From Pisaster brevispinus (lineage: Eukaryota > Echinodermata > Asteroidea > Forcipulatida > Asteriidae), in contig JAMKCF010000004.1 of the NCBI GenBank assembly GCA_023634235.1, positions 24,932,527-24,996,526 on the forward strand: DNA of 64,000 nucleotides, in the 5' to 3' direction. Shown piece after piece: positions 57,656-64,000 of the stretch. The stretch's first letter is position 1, and each line of letters starts with the position of its first letter. A program made the position numbers and the translations under genes. The notes under the pieces were generated by a model. It was given only the letters and a program-made list of their open reading frames with translations. It was not told where the DNA came from and ran no database searches.

Positions 57656-57859
57656 GTGTGATAAACCGTTGAGGAAGAAGAAAAGGTCCGAGTACTGTTA
57701 TAGAGTTATTTGTAGTACTTAGTGTCATTTATTTACACCGTTATCACTATCTGGTGTGGTCAAGGTCCAAGAGATCAACTGCGTTGGTGCGCGACTTGTT
57801 TTTGCCCCGGCCTTGTTTGTTGAATGGCCTATCTCTGATGGCTTATCTCTGATCGACCT
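57641..57859 (+). repeat. Direct repeat, copy 1, upstream of the polymerase gene
   Basis: It starts GGTGTCTTCCAAGACGTGTG and contains GTCCGAGTACTGTTATAGAG, TTAGTGTCATTTATTTACAC, TGCCCCGGCCTTGTTTG and ATCTCTGATCGACCT. Copy 2 is at 58042-58254. Two unrelated short frames both run into this repeat and so share the peptide KKKRSEYCYRVIC. Confidence 0.9.
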
Positions 57860-57954
57860 CGTCTAGACAAGTTTATTCCTATAAGCCTGTGACGTCACGC
57901 CCCATTTCCGAACACGTCGGGACAAGTTTGTTTTCATATGACCCTGCACTCTAT

Positions 57955-57983
57955 TCTGATTGGTCGATTAAGTTGTATAAAGG
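57955..57983 (+). promoter_or_regulatory. Possible core promoter (inverted CCAAT and TATA)
   Basis: TGATTGGTCG (inverted CCAAT box) is followed about 15 bp later by TATAAAGG at 57976-57983. It lies between the two direct-repeat copies. The start it would serve, near 58005-58010, leads into the second repeat and then the polymerase gene. Confidence 0.4.
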
Positions 57984-58041
57984 ATGGATTTCTGTATTCG
58001 GATTCATTACTTACGCTGAAAACCGAAGTTATTGAAGCCAC

Positions 58042-58254
58042 GGTGTCTTCCAACACGTGTGATAAATCGTTGAGGAAGAAGAAAAGGTCCGAGTACTGTT
58101 ATAGAGTTATTTGTAATCTTAGAGACCACGGGTGTCATTGAACGTGCTTTAATACTTAGTGTCATTTATTTACACCGTTATCGCTATCTGGTGTGGTCAA
58201 GGACTTGTTTTTGCCCCGGCCTTGTTTGTTGAATGGGTTATCTCTGATCGACCT
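58042..58254 (+). repeat. Direct repeat, copy 2
   Basis: Offset 401 bp from copy 1 at its start. It has an insertion (AGACCACGGGTGTCATTGAAC) before TTAGTGTCATT and lacks about 30 bp present in copy 1 before GACTTGTTTTTGCCC. A C13-type run follows at about 58356-58368. Confidence 0.9.
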
Positions 58255-58431
58255 GTGTACCAATCGAGGCCCTTGAACTTGCAAGGGCCGATGTTAATCA
58301 TGACCGAAGATTGCAGAGCTGGAACAATGTTATAACCACTCGAACAACTCATCACCCCCCCCCCCCTCTTGACCGCGGTCCAACACGTATCGACTTGTTA
58401 CAGAGGTCAGCAACTAATCACCATCAAGTTA

Positions 58432-58439
58432 TATAAAAG
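58432..58439 (+). promoter_or_regulatory. TATA box of the polymerase gene
   Basis: TATAAAAG lies 84 bp before the ATG at 58523. A start site about 30 bp downstream (near 58465) would give a short leader. The sequence and spacing fit an RNA polymerase II core promoter. Confidence 0.6.
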
Positions 58440-58522
58440 CGGTGTTGATCAGACGACCGCTCACACATCATCAGCCCGGTCTACATTTGAAGCTCTCCGC
58501 ATTGGCTTGGGAATCGCACATC

Positions 58523-59927
58523 ATGTCACAGAACAACTTTGAATGGGATCCTGAACCTACTCCCTCTCAAATGGAGAGCATAAAACGAACGGAAATCGAT
58601 GCGTCGCTACCAAATGTTAAATGGAGCCCTGCAGAGTATACGGCGAGTCAACTTCAGGCGCTAGCTGAAACAGAAACAGCGGCGATCCAAGAGGTGAGTC
58701 AAAGAATTTAACAAATTAAATTAAACAAATAAGCCATGTGAAAACTCGTTCCCGTAGAATCATCTGTTATCACATCCGTTATAGTTTAGAATCCTTGGTG
58801 GTATTATTATTTGTTTGTCACAGTGTCAACGGCAACAGGAGGCTCTCGCCGGACCCGACCGGTCGTCCTGGTCAGATAGTTCTTTGGATGCACTCGAACT
58901 ATGCGAAATGGTTACGGCCCCACAACCCGGTTGTTCGCATTGGCCTGATAGCATCCAAGAAACCCCACCTCCAATGGCGAGTACATCGTCTGAAATTACC
59001 AGCGACAACGACTTCATCGCCGAGAGACCGTTTAACCGGGTAAGAACAACTTCTTTACCACTAACCCATTACAGAACACAACATGTGTGAGTGTGTGTAT
59101 CGAATGCGCTTTGTATAGATTGTTTTTGTTTGTTTTATTTATTTTACTTTCTTTATTTTCTTTTCAAATGTGTATTATTACAGCCCCAGAAAGGAAAGGG
59201 TGCGATTTCACTGGATCGGAAAAGACCAGCCTTTGTTCGACCCAAGAGAAAAAGAACACCGGATGAGGAACCGCTGATCGTGGGTGAGAAGCCAAAGCCG
59301 GATAGTACTAGGTCGTATTATGGTAAAACTAAAAATTCAAACAGCCTTAAGAATACTAGATTTACTTGTGATACCTGTGGAAAATCCTATGCCCGAAAGT
59401 ATACTCTTAAACGTCACAAAGAAGTTCATTCGGGGTTTAAGGGAGAGTGTCCCACATGTGGAAAATCCTTTATTAATTCAGTCGGTTTAAAACGACATAT
59501 TAAGAGACATGACCCTCCCCCACCTAAGAAAAAACCACAACCAGCGCCGCCTAAAAGCGCCAGTCTATCCCCCGAAGATTCAATCGTGTTTCCGATTCCC
59601 CCAAATGATGCTAATAGGGATAATGAGATATTATCTCTTTATCGTTTAAACTGGGGCAGTATTAGGACTCATTACCTGCAAGGCCGACAGACCCAAGATG
59701 TTTACAATTTGCGATTGGGACCTTCTTCTCTGCCGGTAGGGTCTATCGGCAGCGATGCCGGAGTAGACTTAACTAATGGCGTGTCACTGGAAGAGGGGTT
59801 AAGGGGTATTTTTCCTACTTTTTCGTGTAGAGTAAAACTTAACTTGTCTTTTGGGTTTGTTTTACGCAACATCGAGACGGGCGGATTGCGTTATTACCAC
59901 TCTAGCTTTAACAATGCGCTTTTTTTT
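58523..59927 (+). CDS. N-terminal part of the element DNA polymerase, three exons, C2H2 fingers
   Basis: Exon 1 is 58523-58693 (ATG, MSQNNFEWDPEP, donor GAG|GTGAGT). Exon 2 is 58824-59039 (acceptor TTTGTCACAG, donor CGG|GTAAGA). Exon 3 starts at 59184 (acceptor TATTATTACAG). All joins are phase 0 and both introns are short (130 and 144 bp), which is why I prefer this model over the unspliced frames. The exon 1-2 peptide is acidic and low in known motifs. Exon 3 has a basic stretch (KRPAFVRPKRKRT, possible nuclear signal) and two C2H2 fingers, CDTCGKSYARKYTLKRHKEVH and CPTCGKSFINSVGLKRHIKRH. A beta-rich part (LYRLNWGSIRTHY) follows, as in large Polinton-like polymerases. At the T8 run 59920-59927 the homologous sequence leaves this frame, which otherwise stops at 59960. 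Confidence 0.78.
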
Positions 59928-62900
59928 AACCCACCCGGTCACTATAGCTTCAGAAGATGATTTTGAAAAATTTCTCCAAAAGATACACGATATGGACGTA
60001 CTACAACTCGCACTGCATTCACGCCCAGACACAAAGTGGGTCGTTGCTGATATCAGTAATGTCACCATTTATGCAAACAAAATGCCACCGTTTTACATCG
60101 GTGCAGCACCGCACCAATTACCCGATTACATTGCAAACAATGTGGGTTTAAACAATCTAATCAGAAGTCGCAATTCCGGGGCCAGATACAAGGACAATTT
60201 TTGTTTATTTAGATGTCTTGCACTAAAACAAGGGAACTCTGCACTCGCCCTAGAAACGCGCACCAAATACCTCGTCGATAGATACGCCGAAGTAATGGAA
60301 AAGCGTCCAACTGAAGGTGTCTGTTTGGAAGACCTGCATCACTTTGAACGCATATTCAAAGTGAGTGTCAGGGTGTTCAGTCTCGTTCGTGAAGAATCTC
60401 TGGCGAACGAGGCCGGAGAAGGGGAGTACAGAGCAGTAGCCCGTCTGGTGAGAAGATCCCTGAGTAAACACAACCAAACAATGGACGTTAACCTGTACGA
60501 CTCGCACTTTTCGTACATAAAAGATATGAATAATTACAGTCAGGTTTTCCCCTGCCCTAAATGTAAACAAGTGTGCAACAGAGCAGCCAACTTAAAAAAG
60601 CACGTAGCGCGATGCGACAAGGGGGTCAAACATAATTTTCCGGGTGGGTGCTATCGCCTCCCAGAATCTGTATTCGATGAGTTGGTAGAAGCGGGTATAG
60701 AGATAGACGAAGAACTGAAGTACTACCCTTATCGCGCCACTTACGATTTTGAGGTGTATTTCAAACCGATAGAGCAGGCTTATGAGGGTATAAAGGGTCT
60801 CCAGGCGCAACATGAGTTACTCAGCGTCAGTTTTACTAGTAACGTTCCCGGTTACGAAACACCCATCTGTTCTGTAACAGACGGCGATTCAGCCAAACTA
60901 GTGTCTGACATGTTAGCCTGGTTACACGGGGTGGGCGATAAAGCGTACTCTATTTTGAAAAAGAAGTTTAAATATGTTTTTGATGAACTGACCATACAAA
61001 TACAGGAACAAGAAGCCGCACTTGAGCGTGATCGGTCTGATCCTTCGACTCAGAAGTCTAAGTCGGAGGACCAGACAACAACCACAACCAGAGCCGAAAA
61101 ACTCAAAATCAAATTTGACGACTATATCCACGAGCTTCCCGTTCTGGGGTTCAATTCTGGGAAGTATGACGTCAACGTCATCAAACGATATCTATATCAA
61201 CAATTACACGGGAACGATAAGCTATACATCATTCGAAAATCGAATGCGTATATGTCGATTCGAACAGGTAGATTATTATTTCTCGACATTTCAAATTATT
61301 TGGCCCCCGGATGTTCGTACGCCAAGTTTTTGAAGGCGTACGAATGCTCTCAGACGAAGGGTTTTTTTCCGTACGAGTGGGTTGACGACCTGAACAAGTT
61401 AGACCACCCTAAATTGCCCCCTCATGATGCATTTTACAGCAACCTCAAGGGTGAAAATATTTCCGAAGCCGAGTACGCGTATTGTCAAAGGGTATGGCGC
61501 GAGGAGGGTCACAAGACTTTTAGAGATTTTTTGATATGGTATAATAATCTGGACGTGGCACCCTTTCTCGAAGCTGTCGAGAAAATGTTTGTGTTTTACA
61601 AACAGAAACGCATAGACATGTTTAAGTCGGCAATCTCTGTACCCGGGCTGTCTCTGCAGCATCTTTTTCTAACAAAACCGCGCGATGTATATTTCTCTCT
61701 GATAGACTCTCCAAATAAAGACCTGTATTATAAAATAAGGGATAACATTGTGGGCGGTCCCTCTATTATTTTCCACAGGTATCACGAGACTGGTATAACC
61801 CGTATTAGGGGTGGAAAAGTATGTAGGAAGGTGGTCGGGTTTGATGCCAACGCCTTGTATCTATGGTCCCTCATGCAGAACATGCCGGTGGGGACCTTCG
61901 TAAGGCGAAAGGAAAATGATCAGTTCAAACCCTTACGAAGTCATAAATATGGGGTTATGGCAACCGAGTGGTTGGATTGGGAAGCCAAAACAAATGGTTT
62001 CTATATTCAACACCAATTCAACCATAGAGAAAAAACTGTGGGTAGTAGAAACGTGAGAGTGGACGGATACTGTCAGGAGACCCATACGGTCTATCAGTTC
62101 CAGGGGTGTTATTGGCACGGGCACAAGTGTCGGATCAATAAAAAGGAGATCAACTCTTCCAATAACAAAACCAGAGAGGAATTGATGGCGGAGACCCAAA
62201 AGACTTCTTCCTACATACGGGAACTCGGGTATAATTTAGTCGAAATTAGGGAATGCGAGTGGCAAGACGTTCAGACAAGCGACCCAGACTTGAGACACTT
62301 TTTGAAATCCGTAAGACTACCACATAGTAAGGTGTGGACAATGACCACGAAACAGATTTTAAAGGGAGTATTGGACGGGTCCATATTTGGTTTGGTTGAA
62401 TGCGACCTTCGGGTACCACAAGAAAAGAAAGAGTATTTTGCCGAGATGCCACCCGTATTTAAAAATGTGAACATCTCCATGGCTGATATCGGAAACCATA
62501 TGCGGCAGTACGCCGAAGAGATGAACATTATGAACAAACCAAGAAGAAGTCTGATCGGTAGTATGTTCGGGACAAAATTGCTACTCGCAACCCCACTATT
62601 GTCTTGGTATTTAAAGCATGGTTTAGAGGTCACAAGGGTGTATGAAGTAATTCAATACAAAGCCAATCCGTGTTTTGCAGAGTTTGGTGACCGGGTCAGT
62701 CAAGCTAGGAGGGCTGGGGACAGTGACCCCAATAAATCTATCATAGCAGACACTATGAAATTACTTGGTAACTCGGCCTATGGGAAAACGGTGACTGATC
62801 AGTTAAAACATGTAAATGTTCAAGTGTGTTCTGATGCAGATACCCTTGCCAAGATCAATGACAAAAACTTTAAGGCACTCCATTCAATAGGTGGAGGGAT

Positions 62901-63334
62901 GTACGAGGCCGACATGTTCAAAAATGTGATCAATTTAAACCTCCCCATTCAGATTGGTTTCTTCGTCTATCAATACGCTAAATTACGCATGCTCGAGTTT
63001 TACTTTGACTTCCTTATGCAGTATGTCGATCCACTCGATTTTCAGATGTGCGAGATGGACACGGATTCGGCCTACATGGCCATATCGGGCGACAGTCTTG
63101 ATGATGTAATCAAACCCGGTATGAAAGACCAATACCACCGGGAAAAGCATATGTGGTTTCCGCGTCAGAACACACCCGAGCAATACAGTTATGATAAGAG
63201 GACTCCGGGGTTGTTTAAAGTAGAGTGGGAGGGGGAGGGTATTATTGCACTATGTAGTAAGACATACTTTTGTTTCGGGCCCACTGAAAAGTTCAGTTGT
63301 AAGGGTCTAAACAGAAGAAACAATGAACTCACCA
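59928..63334 (+). CDS. polB: Protein-primed-type family B DNA polymerase with OTU-like motif, truncated
   Basis: Continuous frame (opening at 59851, homologous from about 59928). Residues below count from 59851. An OTU-protease-like box DNFCLFRCLA is at 115-124 (Cys 118). A Cys/His zinc motif (CPKCKQVC...H...C) is at 235-255. Exonuclease: YDFEVY (ExoI, D299/E301), GFNSGKYD (ExoII, 433-440) and YNNLD (ExoIII, 564-568). Polymerase: FDANALYLW (motif A, 664-672), KLLGNSAYG (motif B, 970-978) and DTDS (motif C, 1070-1073). GCYWHGHKC is at 752-760. This is the family B polymerase class of Polintons/Mavericks and adintovirus-like elements, which replicates the element DNA. All catalytic residues are present. 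It is the main body of the gene starting at 58523, shifted by one base at T8. It stops being homologous at 63334, where the fold-back begins. The 17 codons after that to 63387 are read from the wrong strand. The C-terminal thumb is missing. Confidence 0.88.
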
Positions 63335-64000
63335 CGTTTCATGATAAAACCTTTGTTAACTCCCCCACCCGAAGATCTGGTATTTAACACGGTCATGTAC
63401 TTTTCTTTGGTGAGTTCATTGTTTCTTCTGTTTAGACCCTTACAACTGAACTTTTCAGTGGGCCCGAAACAAAAGTATGTCTTACTACATAGTGCAATAA
63501 TACCCTCCCCCTCCCACTCTACTTTAAACAACCCCGGAGTCCTCTTATCATAACTGTATTGCTCGGGTGTGTTCTGACGCGGAAACCACATATGCTTTTC
63601 CCGGTGGTATTGGTCTTTCATACCGGGTTTGATTACATCATCAAGACTGTCGCCCGATATGGCCATGTAGGCCGAATCCGTGTCCATCTCGCACATCTGA
63701 AAATCGAGTGGATCGACATACTGCATAAGGAAGTCAAAGTAAAACTCGAGCATGCGTAATTTAGCGTATTGATAGACGAAGAAACCAATCTGAATGGGGA
63801 GGTTTAAATTGATCACATTTTTGAACATGTCGGCCTCGTACATCCCTCCACCTATTGAATGGAGTGCCTTAAAGTTTTTGTCATTGATCTTGGCAAGGGT
63901 ATCTGCATCAGAACACACTTGAACATTTACATGTTTTAACTGATCAGTCACCGTTTTCCCATAGGCCGAGTTACCAAGTAATTTCATAGTGTCTGCTATG
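62742..64000. repeat. Fold-back palindrome, arms of at least 593 bp
   Basis: 62742-63334 and 63408-64000 are inverted copies around a 73-bp spacer (63335-63407), centre 63371. The encoded 190-plus residues are identical in the two arms. The spacer continues the coding sequence of the right arm (TKEKYMTVLNT, SGGGVNKGF), so the right copy is the more complete one and the left copy was joined to it in reverse. The right arm runs off the window end. Confidence 0.97.
63335..63987 (-). CDS. polB: Second, inverted copy of the DNA polymerase gene (partial)
   Basis: On the minus strand the frame enters from the window edge at KLLGNSAYG (motif B), passes DTDS (motif C) and continues beyond the point where the plus copy is cut, with ELTKEKYMTVLNT and SGGGVNKGF, as expected for the palm-thumb region. 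At 63334 it runs into the reverse strand of the plus copy and ends shortly after in a meaningless tail. Only the part between motif B and the start of the thumb is visible. Its upstream part lies beyond the window. Identical in protein sequence to the plus copy where both exist. Confidence 0.85.

Noticed and set aside
57480..58141. Two small genes ending in a shared Lys/Arg-rich peptide
   Set aside because: The shared end is explained by the direct repeat. The upstream parts are unrelated and one lies in the hairpin tract. No start or domain evidence.
58738..59090. Unspliced frames 58738-59043 and 58815-59090 as separate genes
   Set aside because: The second is exon 2 of the polymerase gene read through its introns, and the first is another frame of the same DNA. 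The phase-0 exon model explains both.

Overview
The window reads as non-coding and repeat DNA from a metazoan nuclear genome, most likely a marine invertebrate. It is AT-rich, has spliced gene relics, and carries a CsRn1-type Ty3/gypsy retrotransposon, a DIRS-type tyrosine-recombinase retroelement and a spliced family B DNA polymerase gene of Polinton/Maverick or adintovirus type. Two short inverted-repeat elements resemble ones I associate with echinoderms. That assignment is from memory and is weak. No intact host gene was recognised.

Left part (1-17.4 kb): a decayed, intron-containing hAT-transposase-derived pseudogene (2-1570), then unrecognised DNA, then a long field of degenerate short repeats with interspersed modules. 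I call three of these modules A, B and C. A and B look like relics of exons because they sit between splice-like borders.

Centre (17.4-28.0 kb): a compound satellite block. In order it holds a C-rich tract, a G5AC heptamer array, a GGGAGAC heptamer array, a pyrimidine tract, 684 near-perfect copies of the 11-mer CTTGGGAAAAA, and 93 copies of the 13-mer GGGAGAAACTAAA. The block is bounded on both sides by about 140 bp of the same sequence in opposite orientation. The degenerate repeats and modules A, B and C also appear in opposite orientation on the two sides. The whole 6-37 kb region is therefore an old inverted duplication with the satellite in its middle.

Right arm (28-43.4 kb): inverted-orientation copies of the modules, including a duplication of about 1.4-1.9 kb at 29.8 and 35.9 kb. 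There is also a 383-bp tandem repeat, a relic of a gypsy pol gene, and two clusters of the palindrome GCAAGCTTGC.

Transposon cluster (43.4-64 kb): a young minus-strand LTR retrotransposon (43402-48659) with about 99 percent identical LTRs; another copy of the module; a decayed minus-strand gypsy RT; a DIRS-like element (52522-56992) with perfect 30-bp inverted ends and several stop codons; a 650-bp tract with a dozen different perfect hairpins; and a polymerase gene with three exons, zinc fingers, an OTU-like motif, an exonuclease and a family B polymerase. The polymerase gene runs into a fold-back palindrome (arms 62742-63334 and 63408-64000) that truncates it. The arms continue past the window, so the rest of this element is not visible.
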